NCBI GenBank assembly: GCA_934045075.1
Contig: OW203724.1
Location: 19,831,143-19,895,142 of the forward strand
Length of the DNA stretch: 64,000 bases
Direction of reading: 5' to 3'
DNA from: Yponomeuta sedellus
Lineage: Eukaryota > Arthropoda > Insecta > Lepidoptera > Yponomeutidae
The position numbers and the translations under genes were made by a program. Below, piece by piece: positions 22,881-33,794 of this stretch. Positions within the stretch are counted from its first letter, which is position 1. Every line of letters begins with the position of its first letter. Below the pieces are notes generated by a model, which worked only from the letters and a program-made list of their open reading frames with translations, was not told where the DNA came from and did no database searches.

Positions 22881-23863
22881 GTTTTGCAAACATCTGTCAT
22901 TTTTTATACTAACTTTACACCTTATGCTGATGATGCGTCGAATATAATACCGTTCTTTTGTAGACCGGGAGGCCTGGAAACCTAAGATACAGATCTTTTG
23001 ATCTAGTCTAAGCTCCAGTCTTTCCAGAAATAGTGCATTCTGTTGTATTGTATTATTTATCCAATGTTATTTTGAATACGAATGTAATTTGTGGACAGAA
23101 AAATTTTAGCTTATTTACAATCGGGCTACAATAATTCCAGCTCCGAAGTAAGTAATATTAATTATTTCATTTATCTAAAATATCGTATCGTATACCTTTT
23201 AACTCCAAACCGTATACCTTTTCAAGCAAACCGGCGTACTAAATGGTAAGCACAGACTGGCAACACTATTAGTTTGACAAATTTAGTCTGTGTGAAGTAG
23301 ACCTATCGTAATTCGTACCTACGACGATTTCTAATTTGTGACATACGTCGGTTAAAATAAAGTTTCAGTTATTAAACTCTTCTTATCAAACCTTTCGTTA
23401 GTGTACAAAGTGAAAATGAAGTGTTTGTGTATTAATTGAGCATCGAAATCGGCATGAAATGTAAAGAACGAAGCCAATACCGAACGAATGAAAGTCGTGT
23501 CATCGAGACTTCTTTGTATGCAGGCTTTGGTGAGTGTAAAAGAAACATTGATGTGGTCCTTATCCTTATAACACCCCGTTGGATTCCAGCATGGTACTGG
23601 AAAATATGTATCACTATTTATCTCTGTAAATTACTGGTGTGCAATAAATAATTCTCTATATATCTATGTAATTATCATAGCCACTGTTTCTTTACTGTGG
23701 ACATCAATCATCCAGCCCGTTCTCGTTCACTGCGAGGCATAGGTCCTCCGCCATCCTCATCCAGCCACTGCAAGCAATATGAATGTAGACAAAGGGTACT
23801 AGTACCATGATGTAGTAATTTTCGTGCTTATTTACGAAGCTAAATATCACAATCCTATGTGGT
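22881..23863. other. Spacer with LINE-end scraps
   Basis: 23700-23785 has the CCAGCCCGTTCTCGTTCACT kind of sequence seen at the minus-strand ends of LINEs. The remainder is unassigned. Confidence 0.3.
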
Positions 23864-23931
23864 AACAGTTAATATTGATGTGATGTATATACATCACATC
23901 AATATTAACTGTTAGAACTTATATAAGTTCT
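23864..23931. repeat. Two touching perfect palindromes
   Basis: A 50-bp perfect palindrome with no spacer (arms 23864-23888 and 23889-23913) is followed directly by an 18-bp perfect palindrome (AGAACTTATATAAGTTCT, 23914-23931). Confidence 0.98.
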
Positions 23932-24008
23932 AGGTGTGATCACTTCATTGGATAAACATTGGATAAAGAAATCCTTCTTTAAAATGTGTGTGTTATAGTC
24001 ACAAATAT

Positions 24009-24187
24009 AACTTCTTTCAGAGAACCGTCTTCATCTTCAGCATGGCAGGGGTCTCCACTGATTGGGTCATTGACTTCCACTCCCAATGGAAGGCTTACGC
24101 TTGTGGAGGCAAAGAGCCAAGATTCCTATGAAACAATCTGCATTTATAAACAAAATTTGTTTATATAAATACATGCTTACCTGTCCG
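24009..24187. other. Candidate exon-like segment, strand unclear
   Basis: The plus strand has CTTCTTTCAG|AGAACC, a good acceptor, and then about 37 open codons (EPSSSSAWQGSPLIGSLTST onward). The minus strand has a frame SLPLGVEVNDPISGDPCHAE, acidic like a C-terminal tail, and a GTAAGC donor near 24186. It is more GC-rich than its surroundings. It could be the last exon of the Harbinger relic at 25.9-26.9 kb or part of another repeat. Not resolved. Confidence 0.3.
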
Positions 24188-24238
24188 GGATCCAGAAGTG
24201 AGTATTATGTTATGTTGAGGTCATGTATGTGTCTAAAG

Positions 24239-24346
24239 GCTGGTTCCTGAATTGAGAAATACACTCAGTAAATACTTTGCTGAGAAATTCTTAGAGACAG
24301 CACTACAGTTGAGTTTTAACTTAGCGAAATTGTCAATTCTATAAAT
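24239..24346. mobile_element. MITE family M1 copy
   Basis: CTGAATTGAGAAATACACTC on the left and TTAGCGAAATTGTCAATTC on the right, with AGAGACAGCACTACAG inside. Diverged from 638-788. Confidence 0.55.
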
Positions 24347-24354
24347 ACATAGCG

Positions 24355-24415
24355 AGCCCCAATGGGAATCGAACTGATGACCTCTGTTTTCATAGTTAGC
24401 CACTGGGACATCGAC
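24355..24415 (-). mobile_element. tRNA-like SINE head fragment
   Basis: The minus strand reads GTCCCAGTGGCTAACTATG as A-box region and CAGTTCGATTCCCATTGGGG as B-box. It is unlike the other SINE heads here and has no recognisable body. Confidence 0.45.
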
Positions 24416-25593
24416 AATATATAGAAGCTATGTAGTTATTTATTAGGTATTTATGTAATTAGGTTATTTATTACTTATGTATTGTATATGTATGTATTTA
24501 TATTTCTTTGATGGTTTATGTAGTTTATTCATTTACTTATTAGAATTTATTAATATAATTTATATATTTATTGGGTAGATATTTATCTTGATAGGATTTT
24601 GTTATCTGTGTGTGTAGTGTATGTTGTGCACATGCATAGACCTGTTTCACATCTCCACTTCGAATCCCCAAGGTTTGCTGGAAGAAATCTCTCACAGAGA
24701 TAAGCTCGCCTTTGTACATGTATTTTCTTAAATTTATTATTTATGTTTTAAAGTATGATAATAATAATAGTTGTCAAACAATACCATACATAGCATTATT
24801 GCTATACTACACATATGTGTACCATAGCAATAATGCTACATAGATAATGTCATTAAATTCATGCCTTGTAATCAAATATTGTTAGAAGTCAGGAATCCAA
24901 GTTATTGATAATAATATAAAATTATTTTAAATAATAAAATATTTATTTACAACACTGAGAAAACATGTTATAAACACAATTTTAAGAAGAATCTGTTTTG
25001 GTTGTTATAATAAACTATGATTTGCACCTTAAGTCACATTTCTTTCTCCACAGCCTCTCCACAAGAACTTGCTACAGTGCCACACCCTCGAATAAGTCCC
25101 GGCGTCTGCGCTCAACACTCTGCACACAAGACGTTCTCGGCGTCAGCTTCCAAATTCTGAAAATTGAAGAATTCTAGTAGGGATTTGTTCAGAGGTTTCG
25201 AAACTGACAGTAGCTAGTCAGAGCAGGGTCACACTCATTTGCAGTTTTGGTGTTACTTTGAAATAAATCTTTTGATTTGATTGAAAGCCACTTCCTTTTT
25301 TTAATTTTGAACAATTTAGGTACTTATGTGAAATAATTTTGTATTGTTACTTCTATTTTTTTTATGTTTGAGTGAGGTTGTAACCAATAAAACTTGTTTT
25401 TTAAATATGTGCTTTTTACAATAATTATCAAACCTTACCTAAATCTGTGAATTACTCCACTTCTCAGTCCTCTCTCAAATGTAAGTGGAGGCCGAGTGTG
25501 TGGCTTTGCCATAGATTGGCATTATGAGTAGAGTACGGTGTCCTGGCATGCATACACATAATGTTCAAATCTAAAACAGGCAGTATACCATTA
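24416..25593. other. Spacer with LINE end, hairpin and exon-like patch
   Basis: 24655-24730 is a LINE 3' end (AAGGTTTGCTGGAAGAAATC). 24791-24838 is a 15-bp perfect hairpin with an ACACATATGTGT palindrome in its loop. 25056-25165 follows a good acceptor (TTTCTCCACAG) and stays open in one frame (PQELATVPHPRISPGVCAQH), but I cannot assign it. Confidence 0.4.
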
Positions 25594-25841
25594 CAGTCTA
25601 TTTATTCTTACTTGTCCAAATTAGTAAACAAGATTCTAACCTTAAAATTGAGATTAGATGCCTAAACTAGACATTTTCTCGCAAATTCATGAACTATGTT
25701 TATAAAATTGGCAGTGTGTTATCTAAAAGAGTTTTCCAAGTTACTTAATTTTATGGAAATATGGCAGTTTTGGACTAAAAAGTTACCGTTTACGGGTAGA
25801 ATCTTGTTTACTAAATTGGACAAGTAAGAATAAATAGACTG
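25594..25841. mobile_element. Tc1/mariner-like MITE with TA target
   Basis: Terminal inverted repeats of about 44 bp starting CAGTCTATTTATTCTTACTT differ at only one position and are flanked by TA on both sides. The 248-bp element has no coding capacity. It lies beside the exons of the Harbinger relic. Confidence 0.8.
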
Positions 25842-25898
25842 TACATGGATTGTGTTTTATATAGCTACATGGAAACTAGCCAATACTTAGGTACTTAC

Positions 25899-26926
25899 AA
25901 ATCCAACATGTGGGGAGTGGTACCCCTTTCTATTGAGAAACCGCTCTTCACGGAGTGCTGCACGAAGGATGCATGCCATGGCATCAATACAGCCCCGCAG
26001 TCCATCAATTTCGAATTGTCTAGAATAAAAAAACAATAGTTGAAATTGAATTCAAGTTATTTAGTAACTTTTCTACGTTTATGCTTGAGCTTGTATAACT
26101 TCGATTTGATGAGATGCACTTCTCTCTACTCCAGTAGGTAGGTGGCAATGACAATTTTTTTTAACAATACAATGATGTGTGGTACTGTGCCACTCAGGGC
26201 GGTGGTAGCGGAGCGGTGTAGAACGCCGGCCTCTCAATCGGGAGGTCGTGGGTTCAAACCCCGGCATGTACCAGTGACTTTGTTTTCTAAGTTATGTACA
26301 TTTGTGAAATTATAGTAGCAATACCACTCGCCGACGGTGAAGGAAAACATCGTAAGGAAACTCTAGTGTCTGAAGTGTTAACGTACCTCAGCGCTTGAGT
26401 TGCTACGTACAATGGCCCAACTATGAGGCTAAGTGCGGAAATCTCAGGTCTAACTAACTAACTAACAGTGCCACAATGTTTCAGTGTCAAGTTACACATT
26501 TTTACTTATCTGTCCCGAAATTAGGTACATAATTACAAAATAGGTCTTTTGCATACCACAGAAATCTAGAAGTAAGTATTATGTTTTTATTCTAATACCT
26601 TGACACTGTGAAGGACACTTTGCTCTACTAGGGCCTGATATGAGCTTGTCACAAGAAAAGACGGCGATGAATGTCCGTAGAAGAAAGATTATACCTAACT
26701 TACTAAAAAGTAATCCAAGAGACGACCACCTCAAACTATTTATATTGAACTCGTGTAAGTAACATACCTTTATTATAGGGGATATCCCGACTTGCCTCTG
26801 CTCCTGGGGTATCAATGGGATTAATTCGTCCGCCAAATGCCTCAACCCATGTTTGGAAACACGGAAGGTTTTTGTGAACTCTGATTGTTGGAACGATTGC
26901 CGAAACGCGTGAAACCGACGTCTATT
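25899..26926 (-). pseudogene. PIF/Harbinger (HARBI1-like) transposase, broken, intron-containing
   Basis: Three exon-like blocks lie on the minus strand. Block 1 (about 26926-26768) reads TKTFRVSKHGLRHLADELIP and ends at AAG|GTATGT. Block 2 (26694-26599) reads FFYGHSS and then SSYQALVEQSVLHSVK, ends at AAG|GTATTA, and has an in-frame stop near its start. Block 3 (26019-25899) reads GCIDAMACILRAALREERFL then NRKGYHSPHVGF and ends at TTT|GTAAGT. These match the Harbinger order F.lSK..., FyghgSYQ, GCID.t..I, NRKGYHS. The Asp in GCID would be a catalytic DDE residue. A linking exon and everything after GYHS are missing or unrecognised, and a SINE-B sits between blocks 2 and 3. Confidence 0.6.
26194..26467 (+). 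mobile_element. SINE-B copy
   Basis: Head GGCGGTGGTAGCGGAGCGGT, B-box GGGTTCAAACCCCGGC, tail CTAACTAACTAAC. GTGCCAC flanks both sides (26187-26193 and 26468-26474). It sits within the Harbinger relic's intronic space, so it is younger than that gene. Confidence 0.85.
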
Positions 26927-27365
26927 TCAGCGCTCTTGTACTCTGCGCTTCGCCCTGTTGACTATTTGTGATAATCGCTATCATAAACCGAGTGAAGAAG
27001 TATTAATTTTATTAAAAAAATACTTTTTAACCTTCTTCGTCACAACTGCCAGTGAGCAATCATACCGAAAAAGCTACTGTTGTTCAAAGATACTTATATT
27101 GCAGCTGTCAGGTAGCTGTCATGCAGTTATATAGCTCAATGAAACGTCAAATAAGGAGTAGCATACGGATTTGACAGCCAGACTGTTACCAAGGAACTGT
27201 AATTTTGTAAGAGCATACGAAAGTGGCTCCATGTAGCTCTACGGTACCTGTCATGTCGTTCATTGGTCGTTAAATGGAACATTTGTGCTTAGTGGAATAC
27301 CGCTAGCGTAAAACCTTGTAATTGGACTACCGATGAACTCCTTGAGAACTGTAATGTTGTTGAGT
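26927..27365. other. Unassigned spacer
   Basis: This could hold the start of the Harbinger relic, but I find no convincing first exon. Nothing else is recognised. Confidence 0.3.
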
Positions 27366-27768
27366 AGAATCGGGGCCCAGGGTCGGAGGGCGTCCTACAC
27401 TAAGTTTGCCGAGTCGCGGTCACCACTCAAGAACACGTTTACTCCAACGGTTGTCGGTACTTCGCGAGATATGGCCAGCCCACTGCCACCTCAGCTCGCT
27501 AATTCTCTGAGCTATGTCGATAACTTTGGAGGTTTCTGTCGGATGCATTCGTTACGAATCCGATCCTTCAGAGAAACTCCGAGCATAGTTCTCTCCATAG
27601 CTCGCTGACCGACTTTGAACCTTTTCGTGAAGGTTGAAGCCCTTTCGTGAGTGTCCATGTCTCGGCTCCGTAGGTCATCACAGGTAGGACGCACTGATTG
27701 AAAACTTTCGTTATCAAACATTGCGGTATGGATGACGAGAAGGCTCCTTGTACCATTTTATTCAATTT
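27366..27768 (-). pseudogene. RTE reverse transcriptase C-terminal fragment
   Basis: In two minus-strand frames: FSSSIPQCLITKVFNQCVLP followed by VMTYGAETWTLTKG, then RAMERTMLGVSLKDRIRNEC. These align with the intact reading of the RTE fragment at 57265-57930. A frameshift lies near 27650, and both the 5' part and the 3' tail are lost. Confidence 0.8.
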
Positions 27769-27924
27769 ATTTATTCGGTTAAGTACACATGTAAGCTACC
27801 AGTTTTTCCCAAATGCCTCTAGTGTTAATATATTACTGTTTAGGTATAAACAAGTATCTATCGTCATTACTTACATTGAAAAATGTATAACTTTGTGAGT
27901 CATTTTTGTCGATGGCTATCCGAA

Positions 27925-28025
27925 ACCCAGGTAACAACCTAGGCTGGAAGATAAGCTAGCCTTTGTACATGTTATTTCTTATGTAATGACCTGTTAAATG
28001 TTTCGTGCGCAATAAAGTAAAATAA
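27925..28025 (+). mobile_element. LINE 3'-end fragment
   Basis: TGGAAGATAAGCTAGCCTTTGTACATG, then AATAAAGTAAAATAATAATAA as the tail. Confidence 0.45.
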
Positions 28026-28250
28026 TAATAATAAACAATTTATTATTATAGCTCAAATTATTTACTGCACTAATTCCATATCTAAATGTACTAGGGCGTG
28101 CTTAAGAAGCATTCCTTTCCAGCAACTCTTTGGTGTAAACAATAAGAAAATAAAGGGATATTTTTTTTTATTTTTAAAGGGAATTCACGTGTGCAATGCG
28201 CCCCTTAAGGTCAGTATTCTAGATTAAAATAATGCAATCAATCAAGTACA

Positions 28251-28469
28251 TTATATTTGCCCGTACCCGTACTAAGGACAATTTAAAAACCTATTTAGAG
28301 GCTAAAAATGTACGTAATACAGAGAATATTGTAGAGGTTCGAAATTTCACTGATGCCGGTGAGTCGCCCATTAGCTCAGTTGGAAAGAGCGCTGGCACGG
28401 ATTGCCAGAGTTCGCGGGTTCGAATCCCGGCATGGGTGGAATTTTTAGCCTCTAAATAGGTTTTCAATT
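28251..28469 (+). mobile_element. SINE-A copy with inverted tail piece
   Basis: AAGTACA flanks both sides (28244-28250 and 28470-28476). The 5' end has an inverted tail (ACTAAGGACAATTTAAAAAC through GAGGCTAAAA) fused to the body at ATGTACGTAATACAGAG. Head GCCCATTAGCTCAGTTGGA and B-box GGTTCGAATCCCGG are intact. Confidence 0.8.
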
Positions 28470-28476
28470 AAGTACA

Positions 28477-28852
28477 ATCAAGGGTTTTCGCTGCTATTCA
28501 CCGCGTTAAAATAAAATTTACTGGTCAGGTTATTCGGGCTGTGTTAAAATTTTCCACGTTAGCACGAAAGCGCAAAGCGTTTTTAGAACATGTTTCGTTA
28601 CCTTCACGGCCTTTTATAACATTCAATTAACAATAACTCTCACCCTTTTACGGTCTAATCTTTGTTAATTTCGTTGCGAGAACAAACGCAGACCTGTAAC
28701 CGTATCAAATGAACAAAAATGTACTTTACTCTGGAGATACTAAATAAATATACTATATGACTGTACTCTAGAGTCCAAAATGAGATAAGACCGCCAATAG
28801 TATAACATTACTTAAATTTAAGAAATCATAATTGTATCCTTTTTTTCTGGTT
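28477..28852. other. Unassigned spacer
   Basis: AT-rich, no feature seen. Confidence 0.3.
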
Positions 28853-28861
28853 GTGCAATAA

Positions 28862-29131
28862 CCGCTGTGTGGTGTCGGCCTAGAGAATAGCACCAACCTA
28901 AATTCTTCCTGCGGGTGTCGTAAAAGGCGACTAAGGGACACAAACCGGGGGTTGGGCAGCAGCGCCCCCTGCAGTACAATTTCACGGAACTGCGATCCCC
29001 AACCCGCATGCCCAGCGTGGGGATTATGGGCGTTACCCCCCAATGATGGCACAACCTTGCGTTATGGCGCTTATTAGGGGAGGGCTATGTCCAGCAGTGG
29101 ACTAATATAGCCTGAAGAAGAAGAAGGAGAA
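28862..29131 (+). mobile_element. Non-autonomous RTE-tailed element with 9-bp TSD
   Basis: GTGCAATAA flanks (28853-28861 and 29132-29140). The first about 200 bp (CTGCGGGTGTCGTAAAAGGC, then GACTAAGGGACAC) are followed by the RTE 3' end (AGGGCTATGTCCAGCAGTGG) and a (GAA)n-like tail. It looks like a short element that borrows RTE machinery through a shared 3' end. Confidence 0.85.
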
Positions 29132-29159
29132 GTGCAATAAAGTGTTCTCTATCTATATA

Positions 29160-29250
29160 TCTATCTAAAATCAAAATCAAAATATTTTTATTCAAAATAA
29201 CAGTGTTATTACATTACAAGTAAAACTAGGTGTCCATTTCAAAATATAGA
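29160..29250 (-). mobile_element. LINE-end fragment
   Basis: AAAATCAAAATCAAAATATT followed by TTTATTCAAAATAACAG: on the minus strand this is a polyadenylation-like end with a TTTGATTTTG tail, common in lepidopteran repeats. Confidence 0.4.
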
Positions 29251-29411
29251 TAATTTTGAAGAAAAAACGGACAAAACAATTCCTACCTTAATTATTTTCA
29301 TATTTGTTTCTTAACATATTATTCTAAAACTTAAAACTTATGCATTAACTGGTTTAAGTTCTAGATATCATTGTCATCTAAATAATCTTCAATTTAACTA
29401 TACTATAGTAT

Positions 29412-29678
29412 AAACAGGCGCGGTCAGATGCTGGATGGGTGGCCACCCATGACTAACGTGACTAACGCTATATAGCATTTTTTCCAAGCGCTTTCATGCT
29501 TCGCAAGGCACGTTAAACCGTTGGTGCCGGCTGTCATGTAATGGCAGTCGTTAAACCATGTCAGAGGCCTTTCTGACAGTGGGGCTTGCCATTGTCTTAC
29601 AATTCTCCACCAACCCGCACTTGGCCCCCGTGGTGGAGCATGGCCTAACCTTCCTGCGATGCAGGAACAGACTCGTGG
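29412..29678 (+). mobile_element. 5S-SINE copy
   Basis: AACAGGCGCGGTCAGATGCT followed by GGATGGGTGGCC is the 5S-like internal control region. The body GTGCCGGCTGTCATGTAATG and the CCACCAACCCGCACTTGGCC block follow. Confidence 0.8.
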
Positions 29679-30933
29679 TTAGGACAAAGACCAGTGATTG
29701 TGCTGTATGGAATTTATTTATTTACAGCAACCTTTCTGTCACAAAGTGTGCTTAAGACAGTTTTTGAACTGCGTTTCTGGTGTTTCTTATTATGTCCCCG
29801 TAAAGGATGTATTAACTTTTGCCAGTCTAAATCTTGGGAATAAACGATGATGTTTTTTTTATTAATTTTAATTTGGAGAAGGACCTATTCTACAGTTTTT
29901 AAGTTGTACTGATATTTTTCCAGACGAACAATATTATGTACGTATATTTTCATAGATATAATGACTAGCAACTGTTACGATGTTAGTTTCTTTAACGATA
30001 TCTCATAACGAATCCCTACTGCCAAGCCTATAAATGAATGTGATCGCTTTTTTAGCAAGTTGAAGATGGTCTTAATGTCTGCTGCCCGACCACACAGTGC
30101 AGTAAATAACTAAAATTAACAAGCCTATCAATTGCGACGTTAATTATTTCCCGCAGTCGATGAAAAGTCACATATTCTGTGCCTATTGCACTTAATATAT
30201 ATTATGTTTCACTAACAATGACGCCAGCGGACGTCGTAGACCGCCCTTGCATGAAGCTGGATTACTAAGTTAATAGTTATTCAAGTGTGCTAGTACTTGA
30301 CGTAATAATCTTCTCGAATAATTCAATAGTTACTAACAGCAATTCCCTCGTAATTGCTTTTTCTTGTTTTTGTCAACCAATCTACTTTGAATTTAAATTA
30401 ATATACCCTAAGGAATCAGGCGTGGAAATAATAAAAAACAAATGCACTTTACAGAAATTTATTTCAATGTTAAGTTTCTGAGCCACCTTCGGGTTCAAGC
30501 TGCAGTGGAGAAGAAGGCAGCCAAGAAACTGCCCTCTAACCATCTTATCTCAAATAGTCACTCTAGTTACAAGGAATACTAATCAAAATTAACGGAAATA
30601 TTACCTCACCAGACTGGCGACAAACCACGACGAACCTCTCCATTATCCTAATCGAAGCAAACCGAGACAGCAAAAAAGAGCAGAGCGCGTGCGGCGCACC
30701 ATTTATAATATTATAGGAACGGAGACGTCATTAGATTGTTGCCAGTCTTTACGATTAAAATATTCCTAACAATGCATATAATTGTATTGATTTGTATCTT
30801 TTCAAATATCATTTAATATCTTCATTAATGTTATGTATTTCACTCGCATCGCATACTAAGATCTTACTTAGCGGTGAAGAATGCTAAGGAATTAACAAAA
30901 TGTATTAAGCTAAGTCATTTACTGTATAGGTAT
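29679..30933. other. Spacer with one repeat end
   Basis: 30425-30545 (GAGCCACCTTCGGGTTCAAG, then GAAGAAGGCAGCCAAGAAAC) is a recurring lepidopteran repeat end. The rest is AT-rich without a gene. Confidence 0.35.
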
Positions 30934-31284
30934 TCTTTTTAATGCACTAACCCGTGCTAAGGACAATTTCAAAACTTATTTAGAGGCTAAAAGTTCCACC
31001 CATGCGCGGACTCGAACCCGCGACCTCTGGCTAACCGTGCCAGTGGTCTCCCAACCGAGCTAATGGCGACTACCGACATGAGTGAAATTTCGAACCTCTT
31101 TACAATACTCTCTGTATTACGTACAGGCGGCAACATCTGGCTGAAGTAATTTGCATCACGTGCAGCCCCGAGTACCTTACTTTGCAGTTAGGTTTTACAT
31201 CGGAATGATATCGCTGTACCCACATGATTGTATTGTTTTTAATGCACTAAACCGTGCTAAGGACAATTTTAAAAACCTATTTAG
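30934..31284 (-). mobile_element. SINE-A copy in tandem with a second tail
   Basis: It starts and ends with the same-orientation tail (TTAATGCACTAA..GTGCTAAGGACAATTT at 30940 and 31240). This makes a head-to-tail junction of two SINE-A units. The tRNA-like part (GCTAATGG, GGACTCGAACCCGCG) lies at 31010-31075. Confidence 0.8.
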
Positions 31285-31325
31285 TCAATTAATAATTGTC
31301 TTACTATTTCTATAGTAAGAAAATT
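31285..31325. repeat. Short inverted repeat
   Basis: TTAATAATTGTCTTACTA pairs with TAGTAAGAAAATTATTAA (one mismatch), at the SINE-A edge. Confidence 0.8.
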
Positions 31326-31350
31326 ATTAATGAAAAAAGAAAATTATAAA

Positions 31351-31538
31351 TGGCAGTCGTAAAGCCATGTCAGAGTCCTTATGAGCGGCTTGCTAACTTC
31401 TGACAGTAAGGCCCGCCACTGTCATACAATCCACCACCAGACCGGACTTGGCCCCCGTGGTGGAGTATGGCCTAACCTTCCTGCGATGCAGGAAGAGACC
31501 CATGCCCCAGCAGTGGGGACATACAAGGGTTGATAACG
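31351..31538 (+). mobile_element. 5S-SINE 3' fragment
   Basis: TGGCAGTCGTAAAGCCATGT through GGGGACATACAAGGGTTGAT. The 5S-like head is lost. Confidence 0.75.
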
Positions 31539-32377
31539 AAAAGTCAAAGTTTTGTCAAAAGAGAAATTTCGATGTTGGTTCCTGGAATTTCGAAATTTAC
31601 ATCGTACGCAAAATTCCCGTGATTCATTCACAGTCAGTCACTTCCTGGATAGTCCCGTGCCATTCCAGCATGTTCCCTTTAGTTACAAGCGAGATAGCAG
31701 TTAAACGGGCAAATAAACAGCGATCATGAGCCTTTTATTGCACTACATTACGTCGAGCACCGAGCCTCCTGGCACCGAAAACGGATAGTTTATGTCGGCA
31801 GACACTATCGCGTCGGAGATTTAATACCGAGAAAAATGCTGGCCAGTTTTTTACTCGGATTCCCAGGTTGATTCTGGCTGAATCTAGATAAAACTAGTTT
31901 TTTTTTTTAAAGAATATGACACTTAAGTATCTGACCAAAAGCTATACTGTACAATCATGATTTTAATCTTTATGATGTTTTTAAACGCATTTTTTCGTCA
32001 AATATTAGCAGAAGTGAAACTAGAAAAATAGTCTTTCAAAGCAGGGTTAAGCCTAGCTTTTTAACTAACCTAGGATTTTTAATTCAAACGAAAGATATAC
32101 CTAAAATAGTTTTTTAGCAGTAGTTATATAGCTCGCCTCGCGTTTTGAGATCTAAAACTGATTTCACCTACAAAAAAATCGCACTATGTGACCTTGGGAG
32201 TTCGTTAATCTAACCGTCTAAGGCGGAGCCATCTTTAAAGACTTTGGCCGATTGTACATTCGTCAATAATTGTACATACAACCAAGGTTAGGTTAGGTAA
32301 CTTAACGATATGACATCAACGTTGTGTTGATACTAATTCAACTACAAGTTACAGTTACCACCCAAGATGAAATCGAA
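31539..32377. other. Unassigned spacer
   Basis: No element or gene recognised. Confidence 0.3.
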
Positions 32378-32575
32378 TGCATCGTTGGCCTAGCGGTATC
32401 AGGTCTGGTTACCATGCCGAAAGTCGAGGGTTTGATTCCCATATGCGTCGCCGTACATCTGTATAAATGGTCTCTGTCTGGATGTATTCCTTGGTTGTGA
32501 TATCGTTGCCTAGTTACCATAGCACAGAGTATCCTATTTTGTCACCAGGACAAGTGATTGTGTTTTGAGGAACTT
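32378..32575 (+). mobile_element. SINE-E (tRNA-derived)
   Basis: The head ATCGTTGGCCTAGCGGTATC contains an A-box. GAGGGTTTGATTCCCATATG contains the B-box. The body GGTCTCTGTCTGGATGTATT ends in CCAGGACAAGTGATTGTG. Only the 3' half recurs, at 6250-6378. Confidence 0.6.
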
Positions 32576-33640
32576 AGTATTAGTACCTTTCATTAGTATC
32601 ACAGGTCCGAAGCCTTGACTTGGGTCTCAACCACTGGTGCCAACAAAGCCCGTGTTATTCCAGCCTAAGTGGTGATTAATTAACAATAACCGACACTTAA
32701 TAGTGGAGGCCGCTGCACTATTTGCTATTTACAATGCAGTCAGCGGCCCCAGTGTGCGTCCACAAATCATTTTGTTCGAATTTGTGTCGCTGGCCGTAAT
32801 ATTCGGATATAAATTTGACGCTGTTGTAGGTGTGAAATCGGAGGTGTACTGTGAAGCGGGGTGATTAGAATCTGGAGTGTGAATTGAAACAGAAAGTGAA
32901 AAGGTATTGTAACGTGTCACCGGTTTCCTACTGAACTAACACCTATAGCGAGGTCTATTTACATATATGTCGATAAGATTCTGAGAATTCGCTGAACAAA
33001 ACTTACAGCTATATAGTGGTGGGAAAAACCTTTTAAAACTTGTTTTAATTTATTTACTGGCGAACTTCATACCGCCGTTACCATGGCAATGGCAATTTCT
33101 TCATTTTTTTTAATTTTATTTTGAGTTCAAAATAGGTTACGTTAACAATAAAATATTATCCCACCGGTGTTTTTTCCCGTAATTCTTTACCGGGATATCA
33201 ATAATCATATGTGAGACATAAGCTATTTAAGATCTTTACCTATCTATACCAAGTTTCATGTAACTCCGTTCAGCCGTTATTGCGTGATTGAGTAACAAAC
33301 ATGAAAACATCTTCATATTTATAATATTAGTAGGGTTAAGACTTTTATTGCACTTAACGCCGCTAATTACTAGACTTCTACAACAACAGGTGGACAGTCC
33401 CCGTATTTCCCCATTAATCGCTATTTTTGCGGTGATGGCTGAGCACTGCGTTATGCTCGTGAACGAGTGCTGTTCGTGTGTCTGGCCGCAGCACTTATGT
33501 TTTTCCCCTATTATTGTGAGACATTTGACTAATGCTTTAGCATTTAGGGTTGTTAATGGCAATCATGAAATCTTATTAGGTTTACATAATGGCAACTGAT
33601 GAATTTGGTTTTAAGAATATTTGAGAAAAGATGGTCAGAG
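32576..33640. other. Spacer with one TE end
   Basis: 33225-33340 (CCAAGTTTCATGTAACTCCG, then TTCAGCCG and TTTATAATATTAGTAGGGTT) is a typical insect transposon end. Overlapping frames at 33236-33599 on both strands are not recognisable. No gene. Confidence 0.4.
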
Positions 33641-33649
33641 TGGAGTTTC

Positions 33650-33770
33650 TTTCCGCTGCCTTTTTCTCCACTACAATACGGCCCGAAGGCGGCGGCTTAC
33701 ATTTTACATTGTACATTGACATTCAGCAAACAGAATGTAAATTCTTTACGTTGAAATAAAATGATTTGAA
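33650..33770 (+). mobile_element. Repeat end fragment
   Basis: GGCCCGAAGGCGGCGGCTTA, then GAAATAAAATGATTTGAATT, a polyadenylation-like lepidopteran repeat end. Confidence 0.4.
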
Positions 33771-33794
33771 TTTGAATTACTTTAACGGGGTGCG

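Noticed and set aside
33236..33599. Overlapping frames of about 100 codons on both strands
   Set aside because: No motif, no repeat support, and part of the region is a recognisable transposon end.
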